Made by a program: the position numbers and the translations under genes | Assembly (NCBI RefSeq): GCF_000421845.1 | Contig: NZ_ATXU01000006.1 | Coordinates: forward strand, 124,001 to 188,000 | Source of the DNA: Leucobacter chironomi DSM 19883 | Lineage (GTDB): Bacteria; Actinomycetota; Actinomycetes; Actinomycetales; Microbacteriaceae | Direction: 5' to 3' | Length of the DNA: 64,000 nt | The notes under the pieces: model-generated | What the model was told of the DNA's origin: nothing | The model's input: the letters and a program-made list of their open reading frames with translations, nothing else | Database searches by the model: none | Shown: in pieces, positions 8,123 through 17,905 of the stretch | Layout of the letters: the number at the start of each line of letters is the position of its first letter | How positions within the stretch are numbered: position 1 is the first letter of the stretch

Positions 8123-8898
8123 GCGAGACCGTGGAGCGGGCGCAGACGATGTCGACAGCGCAGACGGCCTCGACAGCGCAGGTATCGCAGACAGCGCAGC
8201 CGGCGCAGCCGGTGCAGACCGCCGCTGCTCCGGCGACCGCATCCGGGCCGCGCTGCCGCGAGATCGAAGCGCCCGAGCTGGGCGACCGGGTGCTGCTCGC
8301 GATCGACACGGCGATCGGCACCGGTGTGGCGGTGGGTGCGCGCGGCCGCGTCGTCGAGGTGTCGAGCGATGATCCGCGTGGGCACGCCGAGGCGATCGGC
8401 GTGCTGCTGGCCGAGGTGTTCCGGCGGAGCGGGGTCTCCCCGTCCGAGGTGACCGGCGTGGTGGCCGGGATCGGGCCCGGGCCGTTCACCGGTCTGCGGG
8501 TCGGGATCGCGGCCGCGCACGCCTTCGCCGCCGCGCGTCGCGCGCCGCTGCTGCCCGTGCAGGGCCACGAAGCCGTAGCCCTCGACGTGCTCGACGGTGC
8601 GAGCAGCGGGGTGCGGGTGGTGCAGGACGCCCGTCGCCGCGAACTCTTCGTGACGGAGTTCTCCGGTCTCGACTGGGCGGGCATCCCCGAGCGCGCGGCC
8701 GGCCCCGGGCTCGTCGCGCGCGCCGACTACGAGGCCGTGCCGAACGAGGTGTGGCCCGCGAGCATTCCCGCGGCCTCGCTCGTGCGTCTCGCGGCGCGAC
8801 GCCTCGCCGCCGGACGCGAGTTCGAGCCGGATCGCGCGGTCTACCTGCGCGCCCCCGATGTCAAGCAGCCCGGGGCCCCGAAACGGGTGAGCTCGTGA
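8119..8898 (+). CDS. tsaB: tRNA t6A synthesis protein TsaB, with N-terminal extension
   Basis: TsaB is the scaffold partner of TsaD in t6A synthesis, with an actin-like fold. The conserved body starts near residue 52 (LLAIDTAIGTGVAV) and includes GIGPGPFTGLRVGI. About 45 residues ahead of it are low-complexity (Thr/Ala/Gln/Pro) and unusual for the family. The ATG at 8119 overlaps the tsaE stop. An internal start nearer the conserved domain cannot be excluded, but overlap and phase favour 8119. It overlaps rimI by 4 bp. Confidence 0.93.
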   Translation: MSETVERAQTMSTAQTASTAQVSQTAQPAQPVQTAAAPATASGPRCREIEAPELGDRVLLAIDTAIGTGVAVGARGRVVEVSSDDPRGHAEAIGVLLAEVFRRSGVSPSEVTGVVAGIGPGPFTGLRVGIAAAHAFAAARRAPLLPVQGHEAVALDVLDGASSGVRVVQDARRRELFVTEFSGLDWAGIPERAAGPGLVARADYEAVPNEVWPASIPAASLVRLAARRLAAGREFEPDRAVYLRAPDVKQPGAPKRVSS

Positions 8899-9440
8899 GC
8901 AGCCTGTCCGACTCGCCGGAGTCGCGCACCGCCACCGATCCGGCCGCCGCCGGCACCGCCCCCGATCCTGCCGCCGATCCTGCCGGCCTCTCGCTGCGGG
9001 AGGCCTCGGAGGGCGACCTCGACTCGATCTGGCGGATCGAGAGCGCGGTGTTCGGCTCCGATGCCTGGAGCCGCGAGATGATGCGGGAAGAACTCGTCGC
9101 CGACCACCGCCGCTACCTGGTGCTGGTCGACACGGACGGCGCAGTGCAGGGCTACGCAGGCCTGCTGATCGTGGGCTCGGAAGGAGACGTGCAGACCATC
9201 GCCGTCGCTGACGGCGTGCGCGGCGGCGGTCACGGGCGCCGACTCATGGACGCCCTGCTCGCCGAAGCCGAACGCGCCGAGGTGCGCGAGGTATTCCTCG
9301 AAGTGCGCGCCGACAACCCCGTCGCCCGCGGTCTCTACCGCTCGCTCGGCTTCGAAGAGCTCGGCGTGCGACCTCGCTACTACCAGCCCGACGGAGTCGA
9401 CGCGGTGATCATGAAACTCGAGATGAAGGGCCGTCGATGA
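8895..9440 (+). CDS. rimI: Ribosomal-protein-alanine N-acetyltransferase
   Basis: RimI is a GNAT enzyme that acetylates the N-terminus of ribosomal protein S18 and can act more broadly in actinobacteria. The 181-residue protein has the acetyl-CoA motif [15 protein letters not shown] and a C-terminal [20 protein letters not shown] Pro/Ala-rich leader of about 30 residues precedes the domain. The GTG start at 8895 overlaps the tsaB stop (GTGA). Location between tsaB and tsaD is the classic actinobacterial order. Confidence 0.93.
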   Translation: MSSLSDSPESRTATDPAAAGTAPDPAADPAGLSLREASEGDLDSIWRIESAVFGSDAWSREMMREELVADHRRYLVLVDTDGAVQGYAGLLIVGSEGDVQTIAVADGVRGGGHGRRLMDALLAEAERAEVREVFLEVRADNPVARGLYRSLGFEELGVRPRYYQPDGVDAVIMKLEMKGRR

Positions 9441-10540
9441 ACGCCGCCGAGACCTCCGGCACCACCCGCGAGCCGCTCGTGCTGGGCATCGAGACGAGCT
9501 GCGACGAGACGGGTGTGGGCATCGTGCGCGGGCGCACGCTCCTCGCCAACGCCATCGCCTCGTCGATGGACGAGCACTCCCGCTTCGGCGGCGTGGTGCC
9601 CGAGGTCGCAGCGCGTGCGCACCTCGAAGCGATGACCCCCACGATCGAACGAGCGCTCGATGAAGCCGGAGTGACGCTCGACGAGCTCGACGCCGTCGCC
9701 GTGACCTGCGGGCCCGGGCTCGCCGGCGCACTCATGGTGGGCGTCGCCGCCGCGAAAGCGCTCGCCGTCGGCCTCGGCAAGCCCCTCTACGCGGTGAACC
9801 ACCTCGTCGGGCACGTCGGCGCCGACCTGCTGCAGGGCGATGGCCTGCGAGAGGCCGTGGGTGCGGTGGGCGAACTCGAACTGCCGACCATCGCTCTGCT
9901 CGTCTCGGGCGGACACACCTCGCTGCTGCTCGTGCGCGACCTCGTGAGCGACGTCGAGATGCTCGGCGAGACCATCGACGATGCGGCCGGAGAAGCCTTC
10001 GACAAGGTCGCGCGCCTGCTCGGCCTGCCCTACCCGGGCGGGCCCCAGATCGACCGCGTCGCAGCCGAAGGCGATCCGCACGCGATCCGCTTCCCGCGCG
10101 GGCTCACCCTGCCGAAAGACCTCGAACGGCATCGCTACGACTTCTCGTTCTCGGGGCTCAAGACCTCGGTGGCGCGGTGGGTCGAGAAGCACGAGCAGAG
10201 CGGCGAGCCGCTGCCCGTCGCCGACGTCGCAGCCAGCTTCCGCGAAGCAGTCGCCGACGTGCTCCTCACGAAGGCGCTCGCCGCCTGCCGCGACCTGGGG
10301 GTGCCGCGCCTGCTGCTCGGCGGAGGCGTCGTCGCCAACGCGCGGGTGCGCGAGCTCGCGCGCGAACGCTGCGAGGCCGCCGGGATCGAACTGCGCGTGC
10401 CACCGCTCTCGCTGTGCACTGACAACGGGGCGATGATCGCCTCGATCGGCGCCCAGCTGGTCGCGGCCGGGCGTGAACCTTCCGGGCTCGGCTTCGGCGC
10501 CGATTCGACCCTGCCGGTGACCGAAATCCAGGTGCGCTGA
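9437..10540 (+). CDS. tsaD: tRNA N6-adenosine threonylcarbamoyltransferase
   Basis: TsaD transfers the threonylcarbamoyl group to tRNA A37. The 367-residue protein begins the conserved domain with [15 protein letters not shown]. It has the metal-binding HLVGH at the family's HxxxH site, and [12 protein letters not shown]. The ATG at 9437 overlaps the rimI stop by 4 bp, so acpS to tsaD are probably translated from one mRNA, possibly starting at glmS. Confidence 0.97.
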   Translation: MNAAETSGTTREPLVLGIETSCDETGVGIVRGRTLLANAIASSMDEHSRFGGVVPEVAARAHLEAMTPTIERALDEAGVTLDELDAVAVTCGPGLAGALMVGVAAAKALAVGLGKPLYAVNHLVGHVGADLLQGDGLREAVGAVGELELPTIALLVSGGHTSLLLVRDLVSDVEMLGETIDDAAGEAFDKVARLLGLPYPGGPQIDRVAAEGDPHAIRFPRGLTLPKDLERHRYDFSFSGLKTSVARWVEKHEQSGEPLPVADVAASFREAVADVLLTKALAACRDLGVPRLLLGGGVVANARVRELARERCEAAGIELRVPPLSLCTDNGAMIASIGAQLVAAGREPSGLGFGADSTLPVTEIQVR

Positions 10541-10599
10541 ACCCGACGCGCCTCAGCAGCGAGTCGGTGACGCACCGACGCAGGGTCGCGGTCGCGGCC

Positions 10600-10624
10600 C
10601 GCTCTTCATTATTGTGGAAGAGCG
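10600..10624 (+). promoter_or_regulatory. Inverted repeat upstream of small membrane protein gene
   Basis: CGCTCTTC (10600-10607) and GAAGAGCG (10617-10624) form a perfect 8-bp inverted repeat around an AT-rich 9-nt centre (ATTATTGTG). This is the only AT-rich patch in the gap, so it may be an operator over the -10 region. Confidence 0.45.
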
Positions 10625-10664
10625 ATCGGGGGAGCGCCCCGTCGAGCCCGACCGAAGGAGCACC

Positions 10665-11054
10665 ATGTCTGACACCCAGCCCGGCGGCCAGCCCGCCGCA
10701 AACCCCGTCCAGCCCGAGGCGCCGGCCTACGCCGCAGCCGCCCCGGCCCCCCAGAGCACCCCGGGCAAGACGCTCGGCATCGTGGGTCTCGTCCTCGCAT
10801 TCCTCATGCCGCTCATCGGCCTGATCCTCAGCATCGTCGCCGTGGTCCAGTCCCGCAAGGTGGGCGCCAGCAACGTGCCCGGCGTCGTCGGCATCATCAT
10901 CGGTGCTCTCGGCACGATCGGCTACATCATCCTCATCGTCACCCTCGTCGGCCTGGCCGGTGTGGGTGTCGACGCGGTGCAGCAGTGCATGAACGGCGCG
11001 GAGTTCGTGGAGATCGCCGGGCAGACCGTGTCCTGCTCCGACGTGAACTACTGA
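10665..11054 (+). CDS. Small DUF4190-like membrane protein
   Basis: The 129-residue protein has a Pro/Ala/Gln-rich cytoplasmic N-terminus (about 1-35) and two hydrophobic segments (about 38-62 and 72-100). SRKVGASNVPGVVGIIIGALG lies between and within them, typical of DUF4190-like proteins. The last 30 residues contain two cysteines (QQCMN and VSCSD) that could form an extracytoplasmic disulfide. AAGGAG precedes the ATG at 10665. Function is unknown. Two relatives lie on the opposite strand at 12517-13531. Confidence 0.75.
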   Translation: MSDTQPGGQPAANPVQPEAPAYAAAAPAPQSTPGKTLGIVGLVLAFLMPLIGLILSIVAVVQSRKVGASNVPGVVGIIIGALGTIGYIILIVTLVGLAGVGVDAVQQCMNGAEFVEIAGQTVSCSDVNY

Positions 11055-11158
11055 CCGTAGCGAGCCCTCGGCGGGGCGGGTTCGGGATCATCCCGAGCCC
11101 GCCCCGCTTCTCGTTTCCGTACTGGTTCGCGCCATCTCGCCGCGAACCTCATCTCGGA

Positions 11159-11215
11159 ATCGGGGTCACTTTTGGTCGCGTGTCGTGCAGACACGCGACC
11201 AAAAGTGACCCCGAT
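11159..11215. repeat. 57-bp perfect palindrome (26-bp arms)
   Basis: Positions 11159-11184 and 11190-11215 are perfectly complementary with a 5-nt loop (GTGCA). The arms contain GGGGTCACTTTTGGTCGCG. It sits between convergent genes and could end transcription both ways. A diverged copy of the same length is at 59259-59315. Confidence 0.85.
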
Positions 11216-11241
11216 CGTGGGGAACGTAACAGCAGCCGCGG

Positions 11242-12504
11242 TCAGCAGCGTTCGGCGAGCAGCGCGGTGTGGCGTCCCTGCTCGTCGCGCGTGAGGAAGA
11301 GCGTGGCGCTGCGCGGGCCGCGCAGCTTCAGACGGCGTCGCAGCGCCGCGGGATCCACGTCCGCGCCGCGCTTCTTGATCTCGAGGGCGCCGATCTCGCG
11401 GGCGGCGAGGGCGCGCCGCAGGTCCTTCTCGCGGGGGCTCAGGGTTTCGAGCACCCGGAACGCGCTCGCGAAGGGCGTGTCGAGGCGGCGGTCGCTCGTG
11501 AGATAGGCGATCCCCGCCGACAGCATCCCGGCGTCGAGCCGATCCGCGAGGGTGCCGATCAGGCGGGCGCGGATCACGGCGCCATCGGGCTCGTAGAGGT
11601 AGTCGCCGAGGCTGCGCACCTCGGCGTCGTCGGCGTCGTGCGCGGCGGTGAGCTCGGCGCTCTCCTCGGCGCCGCGCAGCACCAGGGCGGCGCGGCGCAC
11701 GCCCGGTCGCGCGACGGATCCGAACCAGAGCCCGGTCTCGACGAGCTGGCCGTCGACCGAGATCCACTGGGCCTCGGCGTCGTCGGGGATGAGTTCGCGG
11801 TCGAGGCCGGGGCCGAGCTTCACGCCCGTCGGCCGCTCCTCGGCGAGGCCGAAGGCGAAGCGCAGCGAGGGCGAATAGTCGTCGGGGGAGGCGAGTCTGC
11901 GGGTGCCGCTGTGCCCGGCGGTGCGCCGGGCGGGGTCGAGGAAGGCCGCATCGGCGTCGCCCGGGCCCATCGTTTCGGCGTCGCCCACGCGCACGAGCGG
12001 CGGCTCGGCACCGAGGTGGGCGGCCGCGAGGGAGAGATTGTGCTGCGCGAACGACGCGGTGAGGGGATCCAGCTCGACGGGACGCACGTCGAGGCCGGCG
12101 TCCAGGAAGGCCAGCGATTCCGCGCCGATCCCGCAGCCGAGGTCGGCGACGGAGCGGCAGCCGGCGCTGCGGAAGCGCTCCGCGTGCAGTGCGGCCACCC
12201 GTGCGCGGGTGGCCTGTTCGAGTGCCGCGCGCGTGAAGAGCATGGCAGAGGCGCGCTCGCCGAACTTCGCGACGGCTCGGGCCCGCAGCTCGGTCTGCGT
12301 CAGCGCCGCGGCGAGCAGTTCGGGATCGGCGCCCTCGGCGCGGAGCGCGCGGGCGGCCTGTTCGAGACTGCGCCCCTCGTGCAGCGCTTCAGCGATGCGG
12401 GCGAGCAGGTCTTCGCCCGCCGGGGTCGCCAGGTGCTCCCAGCCGGGGGAGGCGAGCGCTGCGCGTTCGCCTCCCCCGGAGGCGCCTGATCCGGTCGTCC
12501 CCAC
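11242..12504 (-). CDS. Class I SAM-dependent methyltransferase with THUMP-like domain
   Basis: The 420-residue protein has a Rossmann methyltransferase core with SAM motif I VADLGCGIGAESLAFLDAG and the acidic residue of motif II in VELDPL. FLDPARR follows in the catalytic-loop region. The C-terminal third (about 330-420, ending in ATLFLTRDEQG) matches the actinobacterial THUMP-like domain, which suggests an RNA substrate. The GTG at 12504 has no clear SD, and the gene starts 12 bp after its neighbour's stop, so it is likely translated by coupling. The substrate is not known. Confidence 0.8.
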   Translation of the reverse strand: MGTTGSGASGGGERAALASPGWEHLATPAGEDLLARIAEALHEGRSLEQAARALRAEGADPELLAAALTQTELRARAVAKFGERASAMLFTRAALEQATRARVAALHAERFRSAGCRSVADLGCGIGAESLAFLDAGLDVRPVELDPLTASFAQHNLSLAAAHLGAEPPLVRVGDAETMGPGDADAAFLDPARRTAGHSGTRRLASPDDYSPSLRFAFGLAEERPTGVKLGPGLDRELIPDDAEAQWISVDGQLVETGLWFGSVARPGVRRAALVLRGAEESAELTAAHDADDAEVRSLGDYLYEPDGAVIRARLIGTLADRLDAGMLSAGIAYLTSDRRLDTPFASAFRVLETLSPREKDLRRALAAREIGALEIKKRGADVDPAALRRRLKLRGPRSATLFLTRDEQGRHTALLAERC

Positions 12505-12516
12505 GCCCGGGAGGGG

Positions 12517-13056
12517 TCAGTATCCGCTCGCCGAGATGGCGAAGCCGATGATGACGATGTAGAAGAGCAGGAGCAGCGCCCAGAAGCCGATCGCCACGTA
12601 GCCGATGATGAGGCCGGCGAGCGCCATGCCGCGTCCGTTCTCGCCGGTGCGCTTGATCTGGTTCAGCGAGATGTGCCCCATGATGACGCCGCCGATCGCG
12701 AAGATCGCGAAGGTGAAGAAGCCGACGATGCTCGCGATCATGGAGAGGATCGCGAGCGTGTTGGTGGGTACCGGTGCGACGTACACGGCCTGATAGGTCT
12801 GCTGCGCGTACGCCTGCTGGGGCTGCGCGTACGCCTGCTGGGGCTGGGGGTAGCTCGCGGGGGCCGGCTGCTGGTACTGCGGCTGCTGCGGCTGAGCGTA
12901 CTGCGGCTGCTGCGGCTGCTGGTACTGCGGTTGCTGCGGCTGCGCGTACTGCGGCTGTTGCGGCTGCTCAGGCTGCGCGTACTGCGGCTGCTGGGCCGCA
13001 TCGCCCGCGGCGGGGTTCTGGGGGAAGTCGCCTGCGGGCGGCTGGGGGTGGGACAC
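12517..13056 (-). CDS. DUF4190 membrane protein with Pro/Gln/Tyr repeat N-terminus
   Basis: The 179-residue protein starts with about 90 residues of QPQYAQPQQ-type repeats. Two membrane segments follow (about 100-125 and 145-172), bracketing GHISLNQIKRTGENGRGMAL, the DUF4190 signature loop. The ATG follows GAAAGGAA. The repeat region at DNA level is a run of 9- to 12-bp CTGCGGCTG-type units that could expand or contract in frame. Function is unknown. Confidence 0.8.
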   Translation of the reverse strand: MSHPQPPAGDFPQNPAAGDAAQQPQYAQPEQPQQPQYAQPQQPQYQQPQQPQYAQPQQPQYQQPAPASYPQPQQAYAQPQQAYAQQTYQAVYVAPVPTNTLAILSMIASIVGFFTFAIFAIGGVIMGHISLNQIKRTGENGRGMALAGLIIGYVAIGFWALLLLFYIVIIGFAISASGY

Positions 13057-13102
13057 GGGGTTCCTTTCGACGAACGACGTGCGACGGCGGGTCGCCGCCG
13101 GG

Positions 13103-13531
13103 TCAGTAGTAGAGGTCGGATCCGCTGAACGCGGTGCCCATGGCCGCGAACATCATGGCGATGAACCCGATGTAGACGACGAGGAAGATCGCGATGAACG
13201 CGAAGTAGGCGTAGCCGACGATCATGCCGGTCAGTGCGAGGCCTCGGCCGGCGTCGCCGGTGCGCTTGATCTGGGACAGGCCCATGTGGCCGAAGACGAT
13301 GCCGGCGATGGGCACCAGGAAGCCGAAGATGACGGCGAGGACCGCGTAGGTGTTCGTCGCGCCGAGGGTCGTGGCCACGGCCGGCTGCGGACGGTAGGCG
13401 GTCTGCGGCGCGGCCTGCTGCTGGTACCTGACGGCGTTCGCGTCGGCCTGGGGGGCAGCGGCATGCGGTGCCTGGGGGTAGGGCGTCGTGGGCTGCGTGC
13501 CGGGCTGCTGGGGAGGGATCGGGGTGGTCAT
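13103..13531 (-). CDS. DUF4190 membrane protein
   Basis: The 142-residue protein has a Pro/Gln/Ala-rich N-terminus (about 60 residues) and two membrane segments around GHMGLSQIKRTGDAGRGLAL, the same signature loop as its downstream neighbour. The start at 13531 (MTTPIPPQQPG) is chosen because GAGGAG precedes it; an upstream in-frame start at 13579 lacks one. The two genes are 46 bp apart and probably form one operon with the methyltransferase. They look like a tandem duplication. Confidence 0.78.
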   Translation of the reverse strand: MTTPIPPQQPGTQPTTPYPQAPHAAAPQADANAVRYQQQAAPQTAYRPQPAVATTLGATNTYAVLAVIFGFLVPIAGIVFGHMGLSQIKRTGDAGRGLALTGMIVGYAYFAFIAIFLVVYIGFIAMMFAAMGTAFSGSDLYY

Positions 13532-13680
13532 GACTGCTCCTCGAGCGGTTGCGGGATCCCGATCCGCGGTGATGCGCATCGGCTGTCTCTTCTGATTCTA
13601 GGCGGCGCGGCCGCGAAGGTCGCGGGTCGCTCGGTCGGGTCGCCGATCCCGTTCGCTGTGGGCGATCCACCGCCGCCTGG

Positions 13681-13722
13681 TTGGCACTCCCCTTGCAAGA
13701 GTGCCAACCAGGGTCCTAAACT
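13681..13722 (+). promoter_or_regulatory. CIRCE operator and promoter of groES
   Basis: TTGGCACTC (13681-13689), a 9-nt spacer and GAGTGCCAA (13699-13707) form the exact arm-spacer-arm layout of CIRCE, the binding site of the heat-shock repressor HrcA. A -35-like TTGCAA (13693-13698) lies inside it, and TAAACT (13717-13722) is a good -10 box, so HrcA would block the promoter directly. Confidence 0.92.
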
Positions 13723-13788
13723 CTGCTGTAGGCGCGCTCGCACGAGGCGGGCGCGAGAGAACCTTCAGACATTGGAAAGAGGTCAACC

Positions 13789-14085
13789 GTGTCGGTAGCC
13801 ATCAAGCCGCTCGAGGATCGTATCGTCATCAAGCAGGTCGAGGCAGAGCAGACCACCGCGTCCGGTCTGGTGATTCCGGATAGCGCCAAGGAGAAGCCCC
13901 AGGAGGGCGAGGTCGTCGCAGTGGGCCCCGGCCGCGTGGCCGACAGCGGCACCCGCATCCCCCTCGACGTCGCCGTGGGCGACGTGGTGATCTACTCGAA
14001 GTTCGGCGGCACCGAGGTGAAGGTCGGCGGCGCCGACTACCTCGTGCTCTCGGCTCGCGACATCCTCGCGGTGGTCGAGCGCTAA
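13789..14085 (+). CDS. groES: Co-chaperonin GroES
   Basis: GroES caps the GroEL folding chamber. The 98-residue protein starts [21 protein letters not shown], has the mobile-loop segment [19 protein letters not shown] and ends in DILAVVER, all typical. The start is GTG at 13789 with GAAAGAGG upstream. Control by HrcA is predicted from the CIRCE element at 13681. No groEL follows; a terminator closes the unit 12 bp after the stop, so the GroEL partner is encoded elsewhere. Confidence 0.98.
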   Translation: MSVAIKPLEDRIVIKQVEAEQTTASGLVIPDSAKEKPQEGEVVAVGPGRVADSGTRIPLDVAVGDVVIYSKFGGTEVKVGGADYLVLSARDILAVVER

Positions 14086-14097
14086 GGCGCTTCCTCT

Positions 14098-14143
14098 CGA
14101 ACAGGCCGGGCCCCGATCTCAGGATCGGGGCCCGGCCTGTTCG
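14098..14143 (+). terminator. Terminator after groES
   Basis: A perfect 21-bp GC-rich stem (14098-14118 with 14123-14143, loop TCAG) follows the groES stop by 12 bp. Confidence 0.85.
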
Positions 14144-14170
14144 TATGCGGGGCGAACGCACCGGCGGGGA

Positions 14171-14176
14171 TAGACT
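14171..14176 (+). promoter_or_regulatory. -10 box of rarD (leaderless)
   Basis: TAGACT ends 6 nt before the GTG start at 14183; no SD is present. Confidence 0.65.
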
Positions 14177-14182
14177 GGGCCG

Positions 14183-16757
<2,575 letters not shown>

Positions 16758-16807
16758 GAGTGCCGCGCTGCGGCCCGACCGCCGCGCAGAGCCTCCTCGC
16801 CACCGCA

Positions 16808-16842
16808 GAGAGTGCCGGGATCCACGGGATCCCGGCACTCTC
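16808..16842. terminator. Terminator between guaB and the LuxR gene
   Basis: A perfect 16-bp stem (16808-16823 with 16827-16842, loop ACG) lies between convergent genes and can serve both. Confidence 0.85.
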
Positions 16843-16847
16843 GCGTT

Positions 16848-17801
16848 TCAGGGGATGAGGCCGTGGCGGCGTGCGGCCGCGACTGCGGCGTGCCTGGTGG
16901 AGGCCTGCAGCTTCGACATGGCGGTCTTGACGTAGCTCTTGATCGTGCTCTCGGTGAGCCCGAGCGCGCGCCCGATCTCGGCATTGGTCCCGCCGAGGGC
17001 GGCGTGGGAAATCACATCGAGCTCGCGCGGCGTGAGGCAGACGCGGTCGGGGCTCGCACCGGCGCCGGCCGTGCGCGGCGCCGGTGCGGCGCGCGCGGTG
17101 TCGCCGGGCCGGGGGCCGTGCCCTGAGCCGTCCGGCGCGGTGCCGGGGGCGGCTCCCGTCTCGATCGTCGTGAGCCGACGGTCGACCTCGGCGAGGCGCG
17201 CCCGGAGTATCGGATCGGGGACGGCGGCGGCGATGCTGCGCAGCTCGGCGTGGCTGCTGCGCAGCGTCTCGAGCGCGGGCCCGGGCAGCGCATGATGCGC
17301 CTGCTGCTCGGCCGCGAGGCGCGCGGCGAGGCAGGCCGCGCGCTGCTCCACCTCGTCCTGCGTCCCGATCTCACGGGCGAGATCGGCGACCACGGCCGCG
17401 GCGGATCGGGCGAACGCCGATCCGGCGAGCGTCGCGTCGCGGGTGCCGCCGTAGAGCACCGCACGGATCTCCCCGTCGACGATCACGGGGTGCGCGAACA
17501 GCGCCACGATCCCCTCGCCGAGCACCTGCGCATCGTAGTCGTGGGTGATGTGGCGCGAGCGCCGGTAGTCCATCGTCAGCCGGGGTCGGTGCTCGGCGAG
17601 CGCCCGTCCTCCGAGGCCCCGTCCGGCCTGCACGCAGAGGCCGTGCAGGCTCAGCGTGCGATGCCCGAAGAGCGCCGTCACCGTCGCCGTTCCGCGCGCT
17701 TCGAAGCCGCCGAAGGCCAGGGGGAAGCGCGTCGCCGCGGCGAACTCGGCCACGGCGAGTTCGAGCAGGGTCTGCTGGGCCTGCGGGTCGAGTCGCTGCA
17801 T
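16848..17801 (-). CDS. LuxR-family regulator with GAF-like domain, RamA-like
   Basis: The 317-residue protein has a GAF-like N-terminal half (about 5-150; EGIVALFAHPVIVDGEIRAV) and a C-terminal LuxR HTH (about 255-315; LTPRELDVISHAALGGTNAE, then IGRALGLTESTIKSYVKTAM). A Pro/Ala/Gly-rich linker joins them. This layout is that of RamA, the acetate-metabolism regulator of Corynebacterium. It is divergent from prpE-DUF485-actP, and the shared promoter contains paired C-G5 / C5-G stretches like the RamA site. The start ATG at 17801 is preferred over a TTG at 17813. Assignment as RamA orthologue is an inference. Confidence 0.82.
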   Translation of the reverse strand: MQRLDPQAQQTLLELAVAEFAAATRFPLAFGGFEARGTATVTALFGHRTLSLHGLCVQAGRGLGGRALAEHRPRLTMDYRRSRHITHDYDAQVLGEGIVALFAHPVIVDGEIRAVLYGGTRDATLAGSAFARSAAAVVADLAREIGTQDEVEQRAACLAARLAAEQQAHHALPGPALETLRSSHAELRSIAAAVPDPILRARLAEVDRRLTTIETGAAPGTAPDGSGHGPRPGDTARAAPAPRTAGAGASPDRVCLTPRELDVISHAALGGTNAEIGRALGLTESTIKSYVKTAMSKLQASTRHAAVAAARRHGLIP

Positions 17802-17817
17802 CGGGACTACCAACTTT

Positions 17818-17883
17818 CGGGGGTATTGCCTGGGCTTCCCCCGTCAATAGCCTAATCCACGCACACAGCGACAGGGTTGTCGC
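17818..17883 (+). promoter_or_regulatory. prpE promoter with candidate RamA-type site
   Basis: CGGGGG (17818-17823) and CCCCCG (17838-17843) are separated by 14 nt and bracket a -35-like TTGCCT (17826-17831). TAGCCT (17848-17853) is a -10 candidate 16 nt further on. A second inverted repeat, GCGACA-GGGT-TGTCGC, spans 17868-17883 just before the SD. Confidence 0.55.
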
Positions 17884-17905
17884 GGAAGTTTCAAAGGAGA
17901 AATGA

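Noticed and set aside
12840-13010. Repeat array (CTGCGGCTG-type units)
   Set aside because: It is explained by the Gln/Pro/Tyr repeat of the DUF4190 protein on the minus strand.
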